From contig CANFXR010000011.1 of assembly GCA_947451035.1 (NCBI GenBank), positions 1-45,559 of the forward strand: 45,559 bases of DNA. Direction: 5' to 3'. The stretch is from Burkholderiales bacterium (GTDB lineage Bacteria; Pseudomonadota; Gammaproteobacteria; Burkholderiales; Burkholderiaceae_C). Below the pieces are notes generated by a model. It saw nothing but the letters and a program-made list of their open reading frames with translations. It did no database searches and had not been told where the DNA came from. Shown here in pieces: positions 1 through 6,972 of this stretch (within the stretch, counting starts at the first letter, position 1; every line of letters starts with the position of its first letter). The position numbers and the translations under genes were made by a program.

Positions 1-144
1 AAGGTGTTTGCCTTGCGCTACGAAGGCCGCCGCTACGACTGCGGCAGCAAGGAAGGCTTCCTCGAGGCCAACGTCGAGCTGGCCCTGGCCCACCCGAAAC
101 TCGGCCCGGGCTTTCGCAACTACCTCAAGACGCTGCAGCTGTGA
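1..144 (+). CDS. galU: UTP--glucose-1-phosphate uridylyltransferase, C-terminal end (partial)
   Basis: Only the last 47 codons are in the window, read in frame 1 up to TGA at 142-144. The stretch [18 protein letters not shown] closely resembles the C-terminal signature of bacterial GalU (YDCGSKxGYLxAxVExAL). GalU makes UDP-glucose from UTP and glucose-1-phosphate in the cytoplasm, for glycan and envelope precursors. The 5' part lies outside the window, so the catalytic core cannot be inspected. The next gene runs convergently and ends only 4 bases away. Confidence 0.85.
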   Translation, partial: KVFALRYEGRRYDCGSKEGFLEANVELALAHPKLGPGFRNYLKTLQL

Positions 145-148
145 GGCT

Positions 149-379
149 TCAGCGCCGGCGCAGCACGTGCACGAATTCGTGGTGCCACTCGAGTTGCTCG
201 ACGAGTTCGTTGCCGGTCTGCTTGGCAAAGGCCTGAAAGTCGCGCATCGAGTGCGGGTCGGTTGACACCACTTGCAGCAACTCGCCGCTGGCCATGTCGG
301 CCAGCGCCTTCTTGGCTTTCAGGATGGGCAGCGGGCAGTGCAGACCGCGGGTGTCGAGTTCGGTGTGGGCGGGTTTCAT
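149..379 (-). CDS. TusA/SirA-family sulfurtransferase-like protein
   Basis: A 76-residue protein with the TusA fold signature: the CPxP motif with Cys15 (LHCPLPILKAKKAL), followed by a DPHSMRDFQAFAKQTG segment. The family relays persulfide sulfur on this Cys, for tRNA thiolation, molybdenum cofactor or sulfur oxidation depending on the member. Length matches the family (about 75-85 residues). It lies downstream of cysM on the same strand, which fits sulfur handling, but 65 bases separate them and co-transcription is only inferred. Whether it is the true tRNA 2-thiouridine TusA cannot be told from sequence alone. Confidence 0.85.
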   Translation of the reverse strand: MKPAHTELDTRGLHCPLPILKAKKALADMASGELLQVVSTDPHSMRDFQAFAKQTGNELVEQLEWHHEFVHVLRRR

Positions 380-444
380 GCAGCGCGAGCTCCTGGGTGC
401 GGTACCGATTCTAGAAGCGTGAGTTCGGGATCTGTTGCGACAGA

Positions 445-1362
445 TCAGACCGGAAACACACCCGTCGACAAGTAGCGATCACCACGGTCGCACACGATGA
501 ACACGATGGTCGCGTTGTCGACCCTGCGCGCCAGCTCCAGCGCCACCCAGCATGCACCGGCGGCCGAAATGCCCGCGAAGATGCCTTCGTCGCGCGCCAG
601 CCGCCGCGCCATTTCCTCGGCATCGACCTGACTCACCTGCACGATCTCGTCGACATGGGTCGGGTCGTAGATCTTGGGCAGGTAGGCCTCGGGCCATTTG
701 CGTATGCCCGGGATGCGCGAGCCCTCGCTGGGCTGCGCGCCGATGATGCGCACCGCCGGGTTCATTTCCTTCAGATGGCGCGACACGCCGGTGATGGTGC
801 CGGTGGTGCCCATGGCGCTCACGAAGTGCGTGACCTGGCCGGCCGTGTCGCGCCAGATCTCGGGGCCGGTGGTCTCGTAGTGAACGCGCGGGTTGTCGGC
901 GTTGGCAAACTGGTCGAGCACCAGCCCCTTGCCATCGCGTTGCAACTGATCGGCGAGATCGCGTGCGTGTTCCATGCCGCCCGAGCGCGGTGTGAGCATC
1001 AGCTCGGCACCGAAGGCGCGCATCGTTTGCGCGCGCTCGATGGACAGGTCCTCCGGCATGATCAGCAGCATGCGGTAGCCGCGTATGGCCGCCGCCATGG
1101 CCAGCGCGATGCCGGTGTTGCCCGAGGTGGCTTCGATGAGCGTGTCGCCCGGCTTGATCTGGCCGCGCTCTTCGGCGCGCCGGATCATGCTGATGGCCGC
1201 GCGGTCTTTCACCGAGCCGGCGGGGTTGTTGCCCTCGAGCTTGCCCAGGATCACGTTGCCGCGGCGCTGGCCGTCAACGCCGGGCAAGCGGGCCAGCCGC
1301 ACCAGCGGCGTGTGGCCGATCAGGTCTTCGAGCGAGGAATAAACGGGCTGCTTCTTGGCCAT
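445..1362 (-). CDS. cysM: Cysteine synthase B (O-acetylserine sulfhydrylase)
   Basis: A 305-residue fold-type II PLP enzyme making cysteine from O-acetylserine and sulfide or thiosulfate. Visible are NNPAGSVKDR with the PLP lysine at K52, the phosphate/substrate loop EATSGNTG near residues 77-84, and the SAMGTTGTITG glycine loop. The CysM style (EGNNPAGSVKDR, then SEGSRIPGIRKW) fits the B isozyme better than CysK. The ORF extends 23 codons upstream to 1431, but the ATG at 1360-1362 gives the usual N-terminus MAKKQPVYSSLEDLIGHTPL and is preferred. The tusA-like gene follows on the same strand. Confidence 0.95.
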   Translation of the reverse strand: MAKKQPVYSSLEDLIGHTPLVRLARLPGVDGQRRGNVILGKLEGNNPAGSVKDRAAISMIRRAEERGQIKPGDTLIEATSGNTGIALAMAAAIRGYRMLLIMPEDLSIERAQTMRAFGAELMLTPRSGGMEHARDLADQLQRDGKGLVLDQFANADNPRVHYETTGPEIWRDTAGQVTHFVSAMGTTGTITGVSRHLKEMNPAVRIIGAQPSEGSRIPGIRKWPEAYLPKIYDPTHVDEIVQVSQVDAEEMARRLARDEGIFAGISAAGACWVALELARRVDNATIVFIVCDRGDRYLSTGVFPV

Positions 1363-1654
1363 GCGAACTCGCAACAGGTCAGCGTGTGGTTTGCCCCTGA
1401 CAGTGCGGCATGGCACCGCATCGGCAAACACTGAAAAACGTTCGGGTGGTACGGCGGATCGGAATCCGGTGGACCTGCGGGGTGGTTTTTGCCGGCGCCA
1501 TGAGCGCCCGCAGCACGACGGGTTGGACGTGCGCGGACGATTATGTCCGCACCAACAGACCGCCCTCGTCGCCTGTCGGCAGGGGTGCGAACGGCTTGCT
1601 CGGCCGGCCCGGACGGTGCGTCATGGCGGGCGAGTTTTCGCTCCCGCGAAATGT
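1363..1654. other. Intergenic region between sigma-like gene and cysM
   Basis: About 290 bases without a convincing gene; short ORFs here have no recognisable product. It must hold the 3' end of the sigma-like transcript and probably the cysM promoter (minus strand). The only clear structure is a small hairpin at 1533-1550. No good -35/-10 pair for cysM stands out by eye. Confidence 0.5.
1533..1550. repeat. Small perfect hairpin GCGGAC-GATTAT-GTCCGC
   Basis: Six-base arms at 1533-1538 and 1545-1550 around the AT-rich loop GATTAT; a GT/AC pair flanks it outside a two-base bulge. It lies 105 bases beyond the stop of the sigma-like gene and about 170 bases before the cysM start. There is no T-run on either side, so it is a poor intrinsic terminator. 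It could be an operator for a dimeric regulator, or chance. Confidence 0.4.
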
Positions 1655-2164
1655 CTAGACGAATTCAGCGGCAATCTCGGCGATGGCGCTGCGGTGCAGG
1701 GAAACCGTCTCCGGACGAATCCCCAGTTGCTCTGCGATATCGACGCCGGTTTGCCCGTCGAGCATGCGCTCGAGGACGGCACACCGCGTGTGTCGGCCTT
1801 CGGCCCTGCGGCACGACGCATGGATGCACGCCAGAACCCGATCCGCGAATTCGGAGCATTGGGCCCGGCCGCAGGCGTCGTCCGGGCCGTGCCGATCGAA
1901 GTCGTCCAGGTCATCAACAGAGCCCGCCATGATCTGACCCGCCTTGCCGCGCTGCGGCCACATCGTGCGAGCCCAGTCCAGCATGGCCCACCTGGCGGTC
2001 TGCGCCGCCGAGCGTCTGGCATGGTCCGGCTCCAGCCGGGCCATGGCATCGCGGCGCAACCACACGGCGATGCGCCCTTCTTGCCAGAGGTCGTCGAAGT
2101 GGGCCTGAGGGATTTGTCGGGCCAGCTCCCGCGCCACGCTGCGGCTGACGGCGTCGAACATCAT
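1655..2164 (-). CDS. Small sigma-70-like RNA polymerase factor
   Basis: A 169-residue protein. Residues about 20-75 (FDDLWQEGRIAVWLRR, then ARWAMLDWARTM) look like sigma-70 region 2, the core-binding and -10-recognition helices. After an acidic linker (about 80-105), residues about 126-165 (CAVLERMLDGQTGVDIAEQLGIRPETVSLHRSAIAEI) form a region 4-type helix-turn-helix. Region 3 is missing, as in ECF or phage-type sigma factors. The ORF stays open far upstream, but the ATG at 2162-2164 overlaps the stop of the preceding lipoprotein gene as ATGA and has no Shine-Dalgarno of its own, so translational coupling is likely. No anti-sigma gene is adjacent. The family call is by eye; a generic HTH protein is the alternative. 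Confidence 0.65.
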   Translation of the reverse strand: MMFDAVSRSVARELARQIPQAHFDDLWQEGRIAVWLRRDAMARLEPDHARRSAAQTARWAMLDWARTMWPQRGKAGQIMAGSVDDLDDFDRHGPDDACGRAQCSEFADRVLACIHASCRRAEGRHTRCAVLERMLDGQTGVDIAEQLGIRPETVSLHRSAIAEIAAEFV

Positions 2165-2388
2165 TCGCGGGCCAGTTCGACCGCGGGGTTGCAGATGAGG
2201 AACTGACCCAGTTTGTGACACGTCATCAACTCGGGAGGACCTAGCGGTGAGCCGGGCGCCATCTGCGGTGCCGGCGGCGTGCCACACCCGGCCAGCACCA
2301 TCGGCACCAGCACCAGCACCCCGCAAAGCGCGTCGCCCCTGACCCTGCCGCCGAAATCCAGCCGCGTGCCGGGTGGGTTGGGTGCCAT
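2161..2388 (-). CDS. Small putative lipoprotein, first gene of sigma-like operon
   Basis: A 75-residue protein starting at ATG 2386-2388, just after a perfect AGGAGG (2393-2398, minus strand), which decides the reading frame. Residues 20-34 form a hydrophobic stretch ending in a lipobox (VLAGC, lipidated Cys35). The predicted mature part is about 41 residues, Pro-rich at first, with two further cysteines (C57 and C66) nine residues apart that could form a disulfide in the periplasm. The n-region before the hydrophobic core is long, about 19 residues. Its stop overlaps the sigma-like start by 4 bases. I do not recognise the family; an envelope-linked regulatory role is inferred from operon context alone. 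Confidence 0.6.
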   Translation of the reverse strand: MAPNPPGTRLDFGGRVRGDALCGVLVLVPMVLAGCGTPPAPQMAPGSPLGPPELMTCHKLGQFLICNPAVELARE

Positions 2389-2663
2389 GAGTCCTCCTGC
2401 ATCTGCGCAGCGAGACTTCGTGTGCCCACCCGCTTTTCGAGCCTAGCGATGAGCAGGTTTTCAGCGCTGATTCCACTCACGATCGCGGCGGCAACGCGTC
2501 GGATTTCAGCGCACGGCTCGTCCTGACGCGGACAGACGCACGCGGCGCGGCCGTGGTGGGCGCACCGTTCAGCGAGCGGTTTATTCGTGGGGGTTGAGCG
2601 ATGAGTTGCCGGGCGGGAACGCCGGGCAATCAGGGAGAAAAGAGTCGCGTGAGGGGTTGGATC
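2389..2663. other. Intergenic region between tRNA-Leu and the lipoprotein gene
   Basis: About 275 bases with no convincing gene. A minus-strand frame stays open from 2693 to 2241, but it runs through the tRNA and through the lipoprotein gene in another frame and has no supported start. The region should hold the promoter of the lipoprotein/sigma pair; I cannot name one with confidence. Confidence 0.45.
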
Positions 2664-2748
2664 TGGTGCCTCGGGTCGGAATCGAACCGACACTCCTTGC
2701 GGAACGGGATTTTGAGTCCCGCGCGTCTACCAATTCCGCCACCGAGGC
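2664..2748 (-). tRNA. tRNA-Leu (anticodon CAA)
   Basis: On the minus strand the sequence begins GCCTCGG and ends CCGAGGC-A-CCA, giving a perfect 7-bp acceptor stem with the CCA encoded. The anticodon arm is GGGA-CTCAAAA-TCCC, placing CAA in the anticodon. A variable arm (TTCCGCAAGGAG) makes it a class II tRNA of 85 bases, as expected for Leu. The T arm GTCGG-TTCGATT-CCGAC is intact. Confidence 0.96.
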
Positions 2749-2824
2749 CTCACGCGAGGGGCGATTATGCCCGCGCTTTGGGGTTACGCTCACGGCTGAT
2801 TTTTGAAAACACAGGATCCCTTGC

Positions 2825-3421
2825 ATGCCCCCGATGCCACCCGTCACCCGAGCGCTGTTGCTGATCAACGTCGCCGCCTATTGCCTCGGGATCTTCATGG
2901 AGCCGTGGTTCACCCGGCTGCTCGGGCTGTGGCCACTGGGTTACGGGTTCTTGCCATGGCAGGTGGGCACCTACGCTTTCCTGCATGGCAGCGTGGGTCA
3001 CCTGTTTTTCAACATGCTCGGGCTGTGGATGTTCGGCTCCGAACTGGAGCGGCTGTGGGGACGCCAGCGCTTCATTCAGTTCTATGCCGCCAGCGTGCTG
3101 AGTGCTGCCGCCGCGCAATTGCTGGTGACCTGGCTGCTGGGATCGATGTACCCGACCGTGGGGGCTTCGGGTGGCCTGTTCGGTCTGCTGCTGGCGTATG
3201 GCATGACCTACCCCAACCGCACCATCGTGCCGCTGATCCCGCCGATCCCGATGAAGGCCAAGGTCTTCGTGGCGATCTACGGCGGGCTCGAGCTGCTGAT
3301 GGGAGTGACCGGCTCGGCCTCGGGCGTGGCTCACTTCGCGCACCTGGGCGGCATGCTGGGTGGCTTCCTGATGCTGCGCTACTGGCGCGGGCAGTCGCCG
3401 TTTTCGGGCCGTCGGCGCTGA
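2825..3421 (+). CDS. Rhomboid-family intramembrane serine protease
   Basis: A 198-residue polytopic membrane protein. The catalytic pair is visible: Ser115 in GASGG and His173 in the HLGGMLGG segment of the last transmembrane helix. The conserved HGSVGHLFFN motif supplies H59 and N63 of the oxyanion region. Six hydrophobic segments match a minimal six-helix bacterial rhomboid without the cytosolic domain of E. coli GlpG. These enzymes cleave transmembrane segments of other inner-membrane proteins. The start ATG at 2825 is 77 bases past the tRNA. Substrates cannot be inferred. It converges with the epimerase-like gene, ending 19 bases from it. Confidence 0.93.
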   Translation: MPPMPPVTRALLLINVAAYCLGIFMEPWFTRLLGLWPLGYGFLPWQVGTYAFLHGSVGHLFFNMLGLWMFGSELERLWGRQRFIQFYAASVLSAAAAQLLVTWLLGSMYPTVGASGGLFGLLLAYGMTYPNRTIVPLIPPIPMKAKVFVAIYGGLELLMGVTGSASGVAHFAHLGGMLGGFLMLRYWRGQSPFSGRRR

Positions 3422-3440
3422 CCGCCCACGGCGCGGCGGC

Positions 3441-4328
3441 TCACAGACCGTCGCGCACCGTCGGGTAGCGCAGCCGCAAGCGCAACTCGCGCTTGAGCCG
3501 GCGGTTGTCGAGCCTGCGTGATTCGCTCATGAAGCTCATCAGCATCGGCGACAGCCGCTCGGCAGCCTCGCTGCGCGTGATGCGCGGCGGGCGCGGCAGC
3601 CCGCACACGTCGGCGGCCAGATCGAAGTAGTCGCCCATCTTCAGATCGGTGTCGTCACTCGCGTGCACCACGCGCTGCGGCAGCGCGCGGGTGAGTGCGG
3701 CGACGCACGCCCGCGCCAGATCGTCGGCATGGATGTGGTTGGTGTGCACGTCGTCTTCGGTGCGCAGCACCGCGGTGCCGCGCAGCAAGCGCTCACGCGG
3801 GTGGCCGCCCTCGCGGTCGGTGGCGTAGATGCCGGGAATGCGCAAAATCGCCACGCGCACGCCGTGGGCGCGGCCGTACCAGCGCAGCTGCGCCTCGGCA
3901 TCGACACGCCGGCGCGCGCGGTCGGTGGTCGGGTGGACGGCGCGGGTCTCGTCGAATCGGTCACCGCCGCAGTCGCCATAAACGCCGCTGGTGCTGGCGT
4001 AGACGATGCGCCGCACGCGGCCGCGCAGCGCCAGCGCGTTGAGCAGATGGCGGGTGCGCGGGTCGGTGGCGCCTTGCAGCGGCGGCGGCGCCAGATGCAG
4101 CACCGCATCGGCCAGACCGGCCAGCCGCGCCAGCGTGGCCGGCTCATCCAGATTGCCCGGCAGCGGCACCGCACCGGCCGCGCGCAAGGCGGCCGCACGC
4201 TGCGGGCTGGAGGTCAGCGCGAGCAGCCGGTAGCGACCGCGCAGCAGCCGCAGCACGCGCATGCCGACGTCGCCACAACCGACGATCAGCAAGGTGGGGC
4301 GTTGAAAGACCGAAGGCAACGTGGACAT
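3441..4328 (-). CDS. NAD(P)-dependent epimerase/dehydratase-like SDR protein
   Basis: About 295 residues with an N-terminal Rossmann motif (LLIVGCGDVGMRVLRLL), an ASTSGVYGDCGG segment carrying the SDR Ser/Tyr region, and a later RIPGIYATDREG segment. These resemble the atypical extended SDRs annotated as YeeZ-like. The usual YxxxK is not plain (a VYGDCGG context instead), so catalysis and substrate are uncertain. An in-frame TTG lies six bases upstream of the chosen ATG; neither has a clear ribosome binding site. The gene is divergent from the reductase gene at 4388, so the 59 bases between them must hold both promoters. Confidence 0.8.
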   Translation of the reverse strand: MSTLPSVFQRPTLLIVGCGDVGMRVLRLLRGRYRLLALTSSPQRAAALRAAGAVPLPGNLDEPATLARLAGLADAVLHLAPPPLQGATDPRTRHLLNALALRGRVRRIVYASTSGVYGDCGGDRFDETRAVHPTTDRARRRVDAEAQLRWYGRAHGVRVAILRIPGIYATDREGGHPRERLLRGTAVLRTEDDVHTNHIHADDLARACVAALTRALPQRVVHASDDTDLKMGDYFDLAADVCGLPRPPRITRSEAAERLSPMLMSFMSESRRLDNRRLKRELRLRLRYPTVRDGL

Positions 4329-4387
4329 GGGCAAGGCAAGCGGGTGTGCGGGGCAAAATCCCGGTTCAGTTTACGAGCCCGACCACC

Positions 4388-5431
4388 ATGAGCATGACCG
4401 TCACGCTGCAACCCAGCGGCCGCAGTTTCCCCGTCCAGCGCGACGAGCCCGTCCTCGCCGCCGCACTGCGAGCCGGCGTGGGCCTGCCCTACGGCTGCAA
4501 GGACGGCGCGTGCGGCTCGTGCAAGTGCCGGCTCATCGAAGGTCGGGTCATCCACGGCGCACACCAGCTCAAGGCCTTGAGCGTCGAGGAAGAAGAACAG
4601 GGCTACGTGCTGACGTGCTGCGCCGCACCGCAGACCGACCTGGTGCTCGAAGCGCGCACCGTGGCCGGCGTGGGCGAGCTGCCGGTGCGCCGCATGCCCG
4701 CGCGCTTGAGCCGGATTGAAAAGCCCGCGGTGGATGTCGCCATCGTCACCTTGCAACTGCCGGCCAGCGACGCCCTGCGCTACCTCGCCGGCCAGTACAT
4801 CGACATCTTGCTGCCCGACGGCTCCCGCCGCAGCTACTCGATGGCCAACGCGCCCCACACCCAGGGCGACAAGCCGTGGATCGAGCTGCACATCCGCCAC
4901 CTGAGCGGCGGCCTGTTCAGCGACAAGGTCTTTGGCTCGATGAAGGAAAAGGACATCGTGCGACTCGAAGGCCCGTTCGGCAGCTTCTTCCTGCGCGAAG
5001 ACTCGCCCAAGCCCATCGTGCTGCTGGCCTCGGGCACTGGCTTCGCGCCCATCAAGGCGCTGCTCGAGCACCTGCAAACCCAGCCAGCCAGCCGCCCCGT
5101 GGTGCTGTACTGGGGCTGCCGCGCCCGCGCCGATCTGTACCTGCACGACTGGGCCGTGCAAGCCGCTGCGCAGATGCCGCAGCTGACCTATGTGCCGGTG
5201 CTCTCGGACCCGCTGGCCTCAGACGGCTGGAGCGGACGCACCGGCCTGGTCCATCAGGCAGTGCTGCAGGACCTGCCCGATCTGAGCGGCCACCAGGTCT
5301 ATGCCTGCGGCAACCCCTTGATGGTCGAAGCCGCCCAGCGCGACCTGATCGGCCAAGCTGGCCTGCCCGAAGACGAGTTCTTTGCCGACGCGTTCTACAG
5401 CGCGGCGCAGTCAGGCAACCCCGGCGCCTGA
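4388..5431 (+). CDS. 2Fe-2S ferredoxin/FAD-NAD(P)H reductase fusion (CDP-6-deoxy-glucoseen reductase-like)
   Basis: A 347-residue fusion. Residues 1-90 form a plant-type 2Fe-2S ferredoxin with YGCKDGACGSCKC (Cys37, 42, 45) and the fourth ligand in LTCCA (77/78). The rest is a ferredoxin-NADP reductase module with the FAD motif RSYSMAN, the NAD(P) loop LLASGTGFAPIKALLE and the C-terminal FFADAFYSA. It passes electrons from NAD(P)H through FAD to the iron-sulfur centre. This type is often annotated as CDP-6-deoxy-delta-3,4-glucoseen reductase (AscD), but no dideoxysugar genes are near, so the partner is unknown. ATG 4388 is preferred over an in-frame upstream start at 4346. Confidence 0.85.
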   Translation: MSMTVTLQPSGRSFPVQRDEPVLAAALRAGVGLPYGCKDGACGSCKCRLIEGRVIHGAHQLKALSVEEEEQGYVLTCCAAPQTDLVLEARTVAGVGELPVRRMPARLSRIEKPAVDVAIVTLQLPASDALRYLAGQYIDILLPDGSRRSYSMANAPHTQGDKPWIELHIRHLSGGLFSDKVFGSMKEKDIVRLEGPFGSFFLREDSPKPIVLLASGTGFAPIKALLEHLQTQPASRPVVLYWGCRARADLYLHDWAVQAAAQMPQLTYVPVLSDPLASDGWSGRTGLVHQAVLQDLPDLSGHQVYACGNPLMVEAAQRDLIGQAGLPEDEFFADAFYSAAQSGNPGA

Positions 5432-5433
5432 TC

Positions 5434-6171
5434 TCAAGCCCCGAGATACGCCTCGCGCACCTTCGGGTCGTCGAGCAGGTCGCGGGCAGCGCCGCTCAGG
5501 GTGATCTCGCCCGACTCCATCACGTAGGCGCGGCGGGCGAGCTGCAAGGCGCGGCGCGCGTTTTGCTCGACAAGCAACACGGTGACACCCTGGCGGTGGA
5601 TGTCGGCCACCACCTCGAAGATCTTGTCGACCATCAGCGGTGCGAGTCCCATCGAGGGTTCGTCGAGCAGCAGCACCTTCGGGCGGGCCATCAGCGCACG
5701 GCCGATGGCGAGCATTTGCTGCTCGCCGCCCGACAGCGTGCCGCCGAGCTGGTCGCACCGATCCTTCAATCTCGCGAACAGGCCAAACACGCGCTCCACG
5801 TCGGCCTCGACCTCGTCATCGCGGCGGGTGAACGCACCCATGAGCAGGTTTTCGGTGATGCTCATGCGCGCGAAGATGCCGCGGCCCTCGGGCACCATCA
5901 CCAGGCCCTGGCGCGCCAGATCCCACGCGCCGCGCCCCCGGATGGACACGCCGTGCAGCCGGATGTCGCCCGAGCCCGCCGGCAGCAAGCCGGTCAGCGC
6001 CTTCAGCGTGGTCGTCTTGCCCGCGCCGTTGGCGCCGATCAGGCTGACCAGCTCACCCGCGCGCACCTCGAAGCTGATGCCCTTGACGGCACGGATGCCG
6101 CCGTAGGCCACTTCGAGCCCGACGACTTCGAGTGCCGGTGCGAGCGTGGGGGCGTGAGCGGGCTCGGCCAT
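5434..6171 (-). CDS. livF: Branched-chain amino-acid ABC transporter, ATP-binding protein LivF-type
   Basis: A 245-residue ATPase with Walker A GANGAGKTT, signature LSGGEQQ and Walker B VLLLDEPSMGL, plus the EGRGIFARMSITENLLMG segment typical of LivF. With LivG it drives import through LivH/LivM at the inner membrane. It is last in the chain, 11 bases after livG. The ORF extends 44 codons upstream in a low-complexity Arg-rich stretch that overlaps livG, so the ATG at 6169-6171 (MAEPAHAP) is chosen. It ends two bases before the stop of the convergent reductase gene. Confidence 0.93.
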   Translation of the reverse strand: MAEPAHAPTLAPALEVVGLEVAYGGIRAVKGISFEVRAGELVSLIGANGAGKTTTLKALTGLLPAGSGDIRLHGVSIRGRGAWDLARQGLVMVPEGRGIFARMSITENLLMGAFTRRDDEVEADVERVFGLFARLKDRCDQLGGTLSGGEQQMLAIGRALMARPKVLLLDEPSMGLAPLMVDKIFEVVADIHRQGVTVLLVEQNARRALQLARRAYVMESGEITLSGAARDLLDDPKVREAYLGA

Positions 6172-6182
6172 GGGTCGATGGC

Positions 6183-6959
6183 TCAGACGGCGACGTGCGC
6201 CGCGCCCAGATAGGCCTCGATCACGGCCTCGTGACGCTGCACCTCGGCGGGCGTGCCTTCGGCGATGCACTGGCCGTGGTCGAGCACGCTCACGCGGTCG
6301 CACAGGCCCATCACCAGGTGCACGTCGTGTTCGATCAGCAAGATGGTGTGGCCCTGGCCGCGGATGCGCTCGATGAGTTCGCGCAGCACGAGTTTTTCGG
6401 TGGCGTTCATGCCGGCGGCAGGCTCGTCGAGGGCGATCAACGTGGGCTCGGTGGCCAGCGCGCGGGCGATCTCGAGCCGGCGCTGGTCGCCGTAGCTCAG
6501 CGTGCGCGCCTTGGCACCGGCGTAGTGGGCGATGCCCACCTCGTCGAGCAGTTCGTGGGCACGCCGAGCGATGGCGGCTTCCTCGCGCCGGAAGGCCGCC
6601 GTGCGCAACACCGCGCCGATGACGCCCGAGCGGGTGCGGGCGTGGCGCGCGACCATCACGTTTTCGAGCGCTGTCATCTCGGCAAACAGGCGGATGTTCT
6701 GGAAGGTACGCGCGATGCCAGCGCGCGCCACCTCGTGCACCGCGCCGGGCCGGTAGGCGCGCCCGGCCAGCTCGAAGCTGCCGGCGTCGGGCGGGTACAG
6801 GCCGGTGATCACGTTGAACAAGGTGGTCTTGCCCGCGCCGTTGGGGCCGATGAGTCCGTAGACCATGCCGCGCTCGATGCGCAGGCCCACATCGGCGAGT
6901 GCCTGCACGCCGCCAAAGCGCTTGCTGGCACCCACGACGTTGAGGACGGTTTCAGCCAT
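6183..6959 (-). CDS. livG: Branched-chain amino-acid ABC transporter, ATP-binding protein LivG-type
   Basis: A 258-residue ATPase with Walker A GPNGAGKTT and Walker B LIALDEPAAGMN; the signature is diverged (LSYGDQRRLEIARAL), as is usual in LivG. The ARTFQNIRLFAEMTALENVMV stretch and the C-terminal VIEAYLGA are typical. It pairs with LivF as the ATPase heterodimer. It sits 13 bases from livM and 11 from livF in the same direction, so one transcript is likely. Confidence 0.94.
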   Translation of the reverse strand: MAETVLNVVGASKRFGGVQALADVGLRIERGMVYGLIGPNGAGKTTLFNVITGLYPPDAGSFELAGRAYRPGAVHEVARAGIARTFQNIRLFAEMTALENVMVARHARTRSGVIGAVLRTAAFRREEAAIARRAHELLDEVGIAHYAGAKARTLSYGDQRRLEIARALATEPTLIALDEPAAGMNATEKLVLRELIERIRGQGHTILLIEHDVHLVMGLCDRVSVLDHGQCIAEGTPAEVQRHEAVIEAYLGAAHVAV

Positions 6960-6972
6960 GTCGCGGCCCTGC

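Noticed and set aside
1456-1475. Possible attachment-site repeat of the tRNA-Leu 3' end
   Set aside because: Only the 8 bases TCGGAATC match between this spot and the tRNA T-arm; that is too short to call a direct repeat.
2241-2693. 150-codon minus-strand frame through the tRNA and lipoprotein gene
   Set aside because: Its start lies in the tRNA gene and its 3' half conflicts with the lipoprotein frame, which has a perfect ribosome binding site and a lipobox.
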